Below, in pieces: positions 1 through 6,306 of a DNA stretch of 12,997 nucleotides. The translations under genes were made by a program, and so were the position numbers. The stretch is from Actinotalea sp. (GTDB taxonomy: Bacteria > Actinomycetota > Actinomycetes > Actinomycetales > Cellulomonadaceae). Numbering within the stretch: position 1 is the first letter of the stretch; every line of letters begins with the position of its first letter. The stretch lies in the NCBI GenBank assembly GCA_014360395.1, contig JACIXM010000250.1:1-12997 (forward strand), in the 5' to 3' direction. The notes under the pieces were generated by a model that did no database searches, was not told where the DNA came from, and saw only the letters and a list, made by a program, of their open reading frames with translations.

Positions 1-1214
1 CGCATTTCGGCTTCAACGATTTCGTGATCTGCATCGAGCCGCGCGAGGCCCTCGCGCCGGTCGGCGACGGCGCGCTGGAGGTCGGCGAGCCGCTTCTCGG
101 CCGCTCGCGCCGCCTCCTCCAGCTCCTGCCGTGCGCGCGACGCCGCCTCGACGGCGGTGCGGGCCAGGTCGACCTCCCCCTCGAGCTCGGCCTCGGCCAC
201 CCGGGCCCGGGCCGCCTGGGCCTGGAGGTCCTCCGGGTCGCGGCCACCGCTCGGCTCCGGCTCGGCGGAGCCGAGGAGGCGCAGCCGTTCCCCCGCGAGC
301 GTCGAGATGCCGCGGAGCCGTTCGCGCGCCGAGGACAGCCGGTACCAGACCTCCCCGGCCTCGGACAGCGCCGGCGCCGCGGCCGCGGCCTCCGCCTCGA
401 GCCGGCCGAGCCGGTGCCGGGCGTCCTGGAGCGCCGTCTCGACCTCCGTGCGCCGCTCCCGCAGCGCTGTCTCGTCGGCGATCTCCTGCTCGAGGGTGGC
501 GGTCAGCTGCGCCAGGTCGTCGGCCAGCAGGCGCGCCCGGGCGTCGCGCAGGTCCGCCTGGACCGACTGCGCCCGGCGGGCGACCTCGGCCTGCTTGCCC
601 AGCGGGCCCAGCTGCCGCCGGATCTCGCCGGTCAGATCGGTCAGGCGCGTGAGGTTGGCCTGCATCGCGTCGAGCTTGCGCAGCGCCTTCTCCTTGCGCT
701 TGCGGTGCTTGAGGACGCCCGCGGCCTCCTCGATGAAGCCCCGGCGGTCCTCCGGCGTCGCGCGCAGCACCGCGTCGAGCTGGCCCTGACCGACGATGAC
801 GTGCATCTCCCGGCCCAGGCCCGAGTCGGACAGCAGGTCCTGGATGTCGAGGAGGCGGCACGGCGACCCGTTGATGGCGTACTCCGACCCGCCGCTGCGG
901 AACAGCGTCCGGGAGATCGTCACCTCGGAGTAGTCGATCGGCAGCGCGCCGTCGCCGTTGTCGATCGTCAGGCTCACCTCGGCCCGCCCCAGCGGCGGGC
1001 GACCGGACGTCCCGGCGAAGATGACGTCCTCCATCTTGCCGCCGCGCAGGGACTTCGCGCCCTGCTCACCCATGACCCAGGCCAGGGCGTCCACGACGTT
1101 GGACTTGCCCGAGCCGTTGGGCCCGACGACGCACGTGACACCCGGCTCGAAGCTCAGCGTCGTCGCCGAGGCGAACGACTTGAAGCCTCGCAGGGTGAGC
1201 GTCTTGAGGTGCAC
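1..1214 (-). CDS. smc: Chromosome segregation protein SMC, N-terminal part (gene runs off the left edge)
   Basis: Visible are 404 complete codons of a protein normally near 1,180-1,200 residues. SMC forms an ATP-driven ring dimer that, with ScpA and ScpB, organises and segregates the nucleoid. The N-terminal ABC half-domain is intact: the family opening LTLRGFKSF, Walker A GPNGSGKSN at residues 31-39, then WVMGEQGAKSLRGGKMEDVIFAG, and the Q-loop-type VGQGQLD. From about residue 165 (EEAAGVLKHRKRKEKALRKL) the protein becomes a charged, Ala/Glu/Arg-rich coiled coil up to the window edge; hinge, return coil and the Walker B half lie outside. The GTG start at 1214 is forced, because an in-frame TAG lies four codons upstream. 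No Shine-Dalgarno is visible; instead TAGGCT sits 6 nt before the GTG, so the transcript is probably leaderless. It follows ndk on the same strand. Confidence 0.96.
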   Translation of the reverse strand, partial: MHLKTLTLRGFKSFASATTLSFEPGVTCVVGPNGSGKSNVVDALAWVMGEQGAKSLRGGKMEDVIFAGTSGRPPLGRAEVSLTIDNGDGALPIDYSEVTISRTLFRSGGSEYAINGSPCRLLDIQDLLSDSGLGREMHVIVGQGQLDAVLRATPEDRRGFIEEAAGVLKHRKRKEKALRKLDAMQANLTRLTDLTGEIRRQLGPLGKQAEVARRAQSVQADLRDARARLLADDLAQLTATLEQEIADETALRERRTEVETALQDARHRLGRLEAEAAAAAPALSEAGEVWYRLSSARERLRGISTLAGERLRLLGSAEPEPSGGRDPEDLQAQAARARVAEAELEGEVDLARTAVEAASRARQELEEAARAAEKRLADLQRAVADRREGLARLDADHEIVEAEM

Positions 1215-1226
1215 GGCGCGAGCCTA
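1215..1226 (-). promoter_or_regulatory. Leaderless-type promoter of smc (-10 TAGGCT)
   Basis: TAGGCT (1226..1221) fits the actinobacterial -10 pattern TANNNT and ends 6 nt before the smc GTG, so transcription could begin at or within a base of the start codon. No purine-rich ribosome site precedes this GTG; the sense strand here reads CCTCC rather than GGAGG. The assignment is inferred from spacing and the missing ribosome site. Confidence 0.55.
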
Positions 1227-1236
1227 GGAGGTCCGG

Positions 1237-1261
1237 CCGCGCCCGGCGGGCCGCCGCGCGG
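1237..1261 (-). terminator. GC-rich hairpin between ndk and smc, possible terminator
   Basis: In the minus-strand RNA a 6-bp outer stem (CCGCGC with GCGCGG) encloses a shorter inner stem with a 2-nt bulge. It lies 21 nt after the ndk stop and upstream of the putative smc -10. There is no T-tract, so termination is uncertain; random hairpins are common at this GC content. Confidence 0.3.
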
Positions 1262-1282
1262 GGAGCCTGCACCCGGCGTGCG

Positions 1283-1714
1283 TCACGACAGGCCGGGGAA
1301 CCACAGCCCGATCTCGCGGCCGGCGGACTCCGGGGAGTCCGAGCCGTGCACGAGGTTCTGCACCACCGCCTCGCCCCAGTCCCGCCCGAGGTCGCCGCGC
1401 ACCGTGCCCGGGGCCGCCGTCGTCGGGTCCGTCGCCCCGGCGAGGGAGCGGAAGCCCTCGATGACCCGGTGACCCTGGACCACCGCCGCCACGACCGGCC
1501 CGGAGCCCATGAACTCGACCAGCGGCTCGAAGAACGGCTTGCCGGCGTGCTCGGCGTAGTGGGCGCCGAGGAGGTCGCGGTCGGCGACGCGCATCTCGAG
1601 GGCGACCAGCGTGTAGCCCTTGGCCTCGATGCGGCGGAGGACCTCCCCGACCACGCCACGACGGACGCCGTCGGGCTTGACGAGGACCAGGGTGCGCTCA
1701 GGGGCAGACGTCAT
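1283..1714 (-). CDS. ndk: Nucleoside diphosphate kinase
   Basis: Transfers the terminal phosphate from ATP to other (d)NDPs through a phosphohistidine, balancing cytosolic NTP and dNTP pools. The 143-residue product is the usual family length. It shows the nucleotide-site opening TLVLVKPDGV (residues 8-17), HYAEHAGKPFF (52-62), GPVVAAVVQG (72-81), and the active-site signature NLVHGSDS with catalytic His123. I chose the ATG at 1714. A longer in-frame GTG exists at 1723, but it overlaps the TAGGGT hexamer lying exactly 7 nt before the ATG, and starting at MTSAPERTLV matches the family N-terminus better. It lies 33 nt from the DUF4233 gene, an actinobacterial neighbourhood also seen in Mycobacterium (folC-DUF4233-ndkA). 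Confidence 0.97.
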   Translation of the reverse strand: MTSAPERTLVLVKPDGVRRGVVGEVLRRIEAKGYTLVALEMRVADRDLLGAHYAEHAGKPFFEPLVEFMGSGPVVAAVVQGHRVIEGFRSLAGATDPTTAAPGTVRGDLGRDWGEAVVQNLVHGSDSPESAGREIGLWFPGLS

Positions 1715-1727
1715 GGCCGACACCCTA
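1715..1727 (-). promoter_or_regulatory. Leaderless-type promoter of ndk (-10 TAGGGT)
   Basis: TAGGGT (1727..1722) followed by exactly 7 nt and the ATG at 1714. No Shine-Dalgarno is present between them. The hexamer covers the alternative upstream GTG, which decides the start codon if the promoter is real. Confidence 0.6.
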
Positions 1728-1747
1728 ACGGCGCGCGAGAGCCGGGT

Positions 1748-2134
1748 TCAGCCGCCGGCCGCCGCCCGCTCGGCCCGCTCCCGGTCGATGCGCGCCCCCA
1801 GTCGCAGCCCCCAGACCCACAGCACCACGAACGCGCCCGCGACGACGAACATCAGGGGCACCACGAGGCCGATCGCGACCATCGGCACCTGCAGGACCGA
1901 TCCCGCGACGTACGCCGCCGGCCAGCGGAGCATGCCGGCCACGAGGATCATCGACAGCGACAGCGTGCCGCCCAGGACGAAGATCGCGGCGGGGTTCCCC
2001 TCCCGCAGGCCGAACGCCACGAGGGTCGCGAAGAAGACGACGAACGCCTCGAGGACCAGGACGGTCGCGGCGAACTGGCGCCGGGCGGACCGCGGGGGGC
2101 GCGGGGTCGCGTCGTCGGTGGTCTCGCGGCTCAC
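1748..2134 (-). CDS. DUF4233 family four-helix membrane protein
   Basis: Small integral membrane protein of 128 residues and unknown molecular function. After a polar N-terminus (SRETTDDATPRPPRSARRQ) come about four hydrophobic segments near residues 20-43, 49-69, 72-92 and 93-112, then a charged C-terminal tail (RLGARIDRERAERAA). Length, topology and position between folC and ndk match the actinobacterial DUF4233 family (for example the gene between folC and ndkA in M. tuberculosis). The reading frame stays open upstream to 2251, but that would overlap the end of dhaM. The GTG at 2134 has TACCCT exactly 7 nt upstream and begins just before the conserved membrane region, so it is preferred. 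Function is not predictable from sequence; conserved linkage suggests a housekeeping role. Confidence 0.85.
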   Translation of the reverse strand: MSRETTDDATPRPPRSARRQFAATVLVLEAFVVFFATLVAFGLREGNPAAIFVLGGTLSLSMILVAGMLRWPAAYVAGSVLQVPMVAIGLVVPLMFVVAGAFVVLWVWGLRLGARIDRERAERAAAGG

Positions 2135-2147
2135 GGGGCCCAGGGTA
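2135..2147 (-). promoter_or_regulatory. Leaderless-type promoter of the DUF4233 gene (-10 TACCCT)
   Basis: TACCCT (2147..2142), preceded by GGA, ends 7 nt before the GTG at 2134. No ribosome site lies in between. Geometry is the same as at ndk and within 1 nt of that at smc. Confidence 0.55.
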
Positions 2148-2151
2148 TCCG

Positions 2152-2182
2152 GGCGGCGGTGGCCGGACGACGCGCCGCCGCC
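2152..2182 (-). terminator. Hairpin after dhaM, possible terminator of the dha operon
   Basis: An 8-bp perfect stem (GGCGGCGG with CCGCCGCC) and 15-nt loop begins 7 nt after the dhaM stop and ends before the DUF4233 -10 hexamer. Position suits a terminator separating the two units, but there is no T-tract and the arms are simple GGC repeats. Confidence 0.35.
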
Positions 2183-2189
2183 GCGGCTC

Positions 2190-2906
2190 TCAGGCCTCGC
2201 CGAAGCCGGACTCGACCAGGTCGACGACCTGCTGCACCGCCTCCTGGGCACCGGGGCCGCTCGCGGTCACGGTGAGCTCCTGCCCCCCGGTGGCGCCCAG
2301 ACCCATGAGCCCCAGGACGCTGGCGCCGTTCACGCCGTTGATCGTCAGCGCCACGCCGGTGTCCGCCACCGCCCGCGCGACGACGGCCGCCGGCCGGGCG
2401 TGCAGACCCAGCGGGTTGCGGAGCACGACCGCGCGGGTCACGTGCCCGTCGAGCACCGGCTCGGCGCCGCCGTCGGGCGCGCTCGCCTTCGCACCGGCCC
2501 GTTCCCCCGCGCGGGCCGCGTACAGCACGCCGGCGTCCTCGGCCGCCGCGAGCACCGCGTCCAGCCCGTCACCCTGCTGGGCGGCGACCGCCGCGGCGAC
2601 CGCACCCTCCAGGAACGGGGCGTCGGCGAGGCGGACGACGGCGACGACGTCCTCGTCCAGGGCCTCCAGGACCGCCTCCGTCGTGAGGACGGCCGAACCC
2701 AGGTCGGTCAGGACGACCACGCCGGCCGCCTGACCGGCGCCCCGCTCGACCGCCTCCATGATCCGGCCGAAGTCGGTGCCGATCCCCTCGTCCATGCCGC
2801 CCGCCGGCAGGAGGGTGACGTCGGGTGCCATCTGCGCGGCGATCTCCGCGACGCCCTCGGCGGCCGCCCGCGAGTGGGAGACGAGGACGAGTGCGACGTC
2901 GGGCAT
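2190..2906 (-). CDS. dhaM: PTS-dependent dihydroxyacetone kinase, phosphodonor subunit DhaM (EIIA-HPr)
   Basis: Passes phosphate from phosphoenolpyruvate, via Enzyme I and HPr, to the ADP held in DhaL. It has two domains. Residues 1 to about 130 form a mannose-type EIIA, with the active-site histidine in LVLVSHS (His11) and the TDLGSA loop. An Ala/Gly-rich linker follows. From about residue 154 an HPr domain carries NPLGLHARPA with phospho-accepting His169 and NGASVLGLMGL. There is no EI-like third domain such as E. coli DhaM has, so phosphate must come from the general PTS encoded elsewhere. The ATG overlaps the dhaL stop as TGATG; a GTG one codon upstream (GTGA overlap) is nearly as likely. 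Either way translation is coupled to dhaL. Confidence 0.95.
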   Translation of the reverse strand: MPDVALVLVSHSRAAAEGVAEIAAQMAPDVTLLPAGGMDEGIGTDFGRIMEAVERGAGQAAGVVVLTDLGSAVLTTEAVLEALDEDVVAVVRLADAPFLEGAVAAAVAAQQGDGLDAVLAAAEDAGVLYAARAGERAGAKASAPDGGAEPVLDGHVTRAVVLRNPLGLHARPAAVVARAVADTGVALTINGVNGASVLGLMGLGATGGQELTVTASGPGAQEAVQQVVDLVESGFGEA

Positions 2907-3556
2907 CACGCGGCCCCGTCAGCGGCCGCCGCCGCGTCGGCCGCCGCGCGGATCACCATCGCCGAGGACGCGGCCCCGGGGTCACGATGGCCCGCGCTGC
3001 GCTCCCCCAGGTAGCTCGCGCGGCCCTTCGTGGCGACGAGCGGGTCCGTCGCCACGGCCCCCTCCTCGGCGGCCGTGGCCGCGGCGGCGAGCACCTGCTC
3101 GGCGGAGGCGCCGTCGGCGACCGCCTGCTGGGCCGCGTTCACGGCCGGGGTCCACGCGTCGACCATGGTCTTCTCGCCCGGCTGCGCCTTCCCGCGCGCG
3201 ACGATGCCCTCCAGGCCCGCCTCGAGCATGGCGAGGACGCCGGGGCCGTCGAGCACGTCGACGGCGGTGACCTTCGCGGCACGCAGGTAGGCCGTGCCGT
3301 ACAGCGGGCCGGCGGCGCCGCCGACCGTGGACATGAGGGTCGTGGCGACCGTCTTGAGGACGTCGGCGGGCTGGCCGGGCGGCTCCGTGGCGCCGTCGAG
3401 CTTGGCGATGACGGCGGTGAAGCCGCGCTTGAGGTTCTCGCCGTGGTCACCGTCACCGATCTGCCGGTCCAGCTCCACCAGGTAGTCCCGGTTCTCCAGG
3501 ACCACCTGCGCAGTCCGTCGCACCCAGTCCACCGTCCACGCCACGTCGAGGGTCAT
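2906..3556 (-). CDS. dhaL: Dihydroxyacetone kinase ADP-binding subunit DhaL
   Basis: Holds ADP as a tightly bound cofactor that is rephosphorylated by DhaM and phosphorylates dihydroxyacetone on DhaK. The 216-residue length matches E. coli DhaL (about 210). The Mg2+-binding aspartates fall at Asp30, Asp35 and Asp37 in DRQIGDGDHGEN, the same numbering as the E. coli enzyme. Other landmarks are STVGGAAGPLYG (76-87), GRASYLGERS and the near-C-terminal DPGAASSAM. The frame stays open to a GTG at 3622, but the ATG at 3556 is preferred: it has a strong ribosome site (AAGGAG, 4 nt before the ATG) and aligns with the family start. It is separated from dhaK by an unusually long 179-nt gap and overlaps dhaM. 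Confidence 0.96.
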   Translation of the reverse strand: MTLDVAWTVDWVRRTAQVVLENRDYLVELDRQIGDGDHGENLKRGFTAVIAKLDGATEPPGQPADVLKTVATTLMSTVGGAAGPLYGTAYLRAAKVTAVDVLDGPGVLAMLEAGLEGIVARGKAQPGEKTMVDAWTPAVNAAQQAVADGASAEQVLAAAATAAEEGAVATDPLVATKGRASYLGERSAGHRDPGAASSAMVIRAAADAAAAADGAA

Positions 3557-3673
3557 GACTCTCCTTCGTCCGCTCGGCCGCCCCGGGGCGAGGGCGGTCC
3601 TCGTAGCCTGCCACGCCACCACGTCTCATCGCTGCCCCACGGCAGGACCACGATCGTGTCAACTGCGCTGACC

Positions 3674-3712
3674 AGCCCGGGGCCGGCCGGAGGCTCCGGC
3701 CCACCCCGGGCT
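3674..3712 (-). terminator. Strong hairpin in the dhaK-dhaL gap (terminator, attenuator or mRNA processing element)
   Basis: Two 18-nt arms (3674-3691 and 3695-3712) pair at 16 of 18 positions plus one G-U pair, around a 3-nt centre. The structure starts 24 nt after the dhaK stop. Both arms hold AGCCCGGGG or its complement. No T-tract follows, so it could stop transcription partially, protect the 3' end of dhaK mRNA, or be a cleavage site. The rest of the 179-nt gap holds no gene I can support. Confidence 0.55.
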
Positions 3713-3735
3713 GTCGTCGTCAGCCCTTCAGCACC

Positions 3736-4731
<996 letters not shown>

Positions 4732-4760
4732 GCTGCACTCCTCTTCAGCTCACCGAGGCA

Positions 4761-4804
4761 CGCGGCGTCGTCGCCGCGCCCGCGGGACGGCCGCCGGGCC
4801 GTCC
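4761..4804 (-). other. Two tandem stem-loops in the predicted dhaK 5' leader
   Basis: An 8-bp perfect stem with 4-nt loop (4785-4804, arms GGACGGCC and GGCCGTCC) precedes a 7-bp perfect stem with 4-nt loop (4761-4778, arms CGCGGCG and CGCCGCG). Both lie between the predicted start of transcription near 4848 and the dhaK ribosome site. They could affect mRNA stability or folding; I recognise no riboswitch class, and GC content alone makes hairpins likely. Confidence 0.35.
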
Positions 4805-4854
4805 GCCCCGGTCGCGCTCGGGTCGGCACGGCGGCCCTGCCGTCCCTGCGTGCC

Positions 4855-4883
4855 AGCATCGAAGAGCCAGGTCAGAGGGTCAA
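4855..4883 (-). promoter_or_regulatory. Predicted promoter of the dhaKLM operon
   Basis: A -35 TTGACC (4883..4878, five of six to consensus) and a -10 GATGCT (4860..4855) are separated by exactly 17 nt. The -10 keeps the key A at position 2 and T at position 6. Transcription would begin near 4848, leaving a leader of about 117 nt before dhaK. The -35 lies 12 nt downstream of a long inverted repeat. Confidence 0.5.
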
Positions 4884-4895
4884 GGGGATGACGTG

Positions 4896-4927
4896 CGCCG
4901 GTCGTGCACATCTGTGCACGACCGGCG
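4896..4927 (-). repeat. 15-bp perfect inverted repeat between folC and dhaK (operator or folC terminator)
   Basis: Arms 4896-4910 and 4913-4927 are exact reverse complements around a 2-nt centre; the inner half-sites read GTCGTGCACA and TGTGCACGAC. The repeat lies 8 nt after the folC stop and 12 nt upstream of the predicted dhaK -35. As DNA it looks like the site of a dimeric regulator for the dha operon; as RNA it would fold into a stable hairpin that could end the ileS-folC transcript. No T-tract follows. I cannot decide between the two roles from sequence. Confidence 0.65.
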
Positions 4928-4935
4928 GCTCCGCC

Positions 4936-6306
4936 TCAGCGCCCCATCAGCGTGCGGGCCTCTGCGGCGAGCACGACGGAGCCGGTCACGAGCACGCCGG
5001 CGGCCGTCAGGGCGCCCTCGTTGCCCGCCTCGGCCACCTCGACGGCTCGCGCGACCGCCTCGTCCAGCCGCTCGGCGACGTGCACCCGGTCCGGACCGAA
5101 GACGTCCTCGGCGACCTGGCGCAGCTCCTCCACGTCGAGCGACCGGTCCGACGCCGAGCGCGTCACGACCACCTCGGCGAGCGCCGGCTCCAGCCCGGCG
5201 AGGATCTGCTCGGCGTCCTTGTCCGCCATGACGCCCACCACGCCGACCAGCCGGGAGAACGCGAAGGCCTCCTCCACGGCGGCGACCAGGGCCTCGACGC
5301 CCGCAGGGTTGTGCGCGGCGTCCACCAGGACGGTCGGCGAGGCCCGTACCACCTCCAGGCGCCCGGGCGAGGTCACGTCCGCGAAGGCGGCCTCGACGAC
5401 GTCAGCGGCCAGCGCACCGCCGGAGCGCAGGAGCGCCTCGGCCGCCGACAGCGCCAGGAGGGCGTTGTGGGCCTGGTGCTCGCCGTGCAGAGGCAGCAGC
5501 ACACCGGTGTAGAGACCACCGGAGGTCCGCAGGTCGACGACCTGCCCCCCGACCGCGACCTGCCGGCCCGCGACCTCCAGGTCGACACCCTCCCGCAGGA
5601 CCCGCGCGCCCCGCTCGGCGGCCGCGGCGAGCATGATCCCCTCGACCTCCTCGCGCTGGTCGGCCAGCACCACGGTGCACCCGTCCTTGATGATCCCCGA
5701 CTTCTCCCCGGCGATCTCGACCACCGAGTGCCCGAGCCAGCGCTCGTGGTCCAGGGCGACGGGCGTCACGACGGCGACGTCCGCGTCCACGACGTTGGTC
5801 GCGTCCCACTCGCCGCCCATGCCGACCTCGACGACCGCCACGTCGACGGGCGCGTCCGCGAAGGCCGCGAACGCCATGACGGTGAGGACCTCGAAGAAGC
5901 TCATCCGCGGGCCACCGGCGGCGAGCGACTCCGTGTCGACCATGTGCACGTAGGGCGCGACGTCCCGCCACAGCTCGACGAACCGCTCCGCGGTGACGGG
6001 CTCGCCGTCGATCGCGATCCGCTCGGTCACGCTGGTCAGGTGAGGGCTGGTGAAGCGGCCGGTCCGCAGCCCGTGCTCGCGCAGGAGCCGCTCGACCATC
6101 CGCGAGGTGGAGGTCTTGCCGTTCGTGCCCGTCAGGTGCACGACGCGGAAGGCCCGCTGCGGCTCGCCCAGCAGGTCGCAGACCCGGCGGACCCGGTCCA
6201 GCGTGGGCTCGAAGTCGTGCTCGGGCGCCCGGTCGAGGATGCCCGCGTAGACCTCCCGCAGCGCCTCCCGGGCGCCCCGGTCGTCGCCGGTTACGGGCCC
6301 GCTCAC
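4936..6306 (-). CDS. folC: Bifunctional folylpolyglutamate synthase / dihydrofolate synthase
   Basis: Mur-ligase-type enzyme that adds L-glutamate to dihydropteroate (making dihydrofolate) and extends the polyglutamate tail of folates in the cytosol. The 456 residues fit the family. Motifs in order: P-loop [10 protein letters not shown] (57-66), substrate loop [12 protein letters not shown] (85-96), MSFFE (135-139), [14 protein letters not shown] (158-171), LDHERWLG (185-192), GEKSGIIK (200-207), and the C-terminal-domain motif VDAAHNPAG (328-336). The GTG start overlaps the ileS stop as GTGA, and GGAGGAG near the end of ileS serves as ribosome site, so it is co-transcribed with ileS and falls under the same T-box at least in part. 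Monofunctional FPGS activity cannot be excluded from sequence. Confidence 0.95.
   Translation of the reverse strand: MSGPVTGDDRGAREALREVYAGILDRAPEHDFEPTLDRVRRVCDLLGEPQRAFRVVHLTGTNGKTSTSRMVERLLREHGLRTGRFTSPHLTSVTERIAIDGEPVTAERFVELWRDVAPYVHMVDTESLAAGGPRMSFFEVLTVMAFAAFADAPVDVAVVEVGMGGEWDATNVVDADVAVVTPVALDHERWLGHSVVEIAGEKSGIIKDGCTVVLADQREEVEGIMLAAAAERGARVLREGVDLEVAGRQVAVGGQVVDLRTSGGLYTGVLLPLHGEHQAHNALLALSAAEALLRSGGALAADVVEAAFADVTSPGRLEVVRASPTVLVDAAHNPAGVEALVAAVEEAFAFSRLVGVVGVMADKDAEQILAGLEPALAEVVVTRSASDRSLDVEELRQVAEDVFGPDRVHVAERLDEAVARAVEVAEAGNEGALTAAGVLVTGSVVLAAEARTLMGR

Noticed and set aside
13..861. Minus-strand open frame of 282 codons within the smc region
   Set aside because: Pro/Arg/Gly-rich shadow in another frame; the smc frame has Walker A, Q-loop and coiled-coil sequence.
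2135..2251. 39-codon N-terminal extension of the DUF4233 protein
   Set aside because: It would overlap the end of dhaM and reads as low-complexity Arg/Ser/Gly; the GTG at 2134 has a matching -10 hexamer and begins just before the membrane region.
3557..3622. 22-codon N-terminal extension of DhaL from a GTG at 3622
   Set aside because: The internal ATG at 3556 has a strong ribosome site and family-consistent start; the extension has no counterpart in DhaL.
4896..4927. Possible mobile-element terminal repeat or attachment site at the long inverted repeat
   Set aside because: No partner copy was seen on the other side of dhaKLM, and no integrase, transposase or target-site duplication is present.
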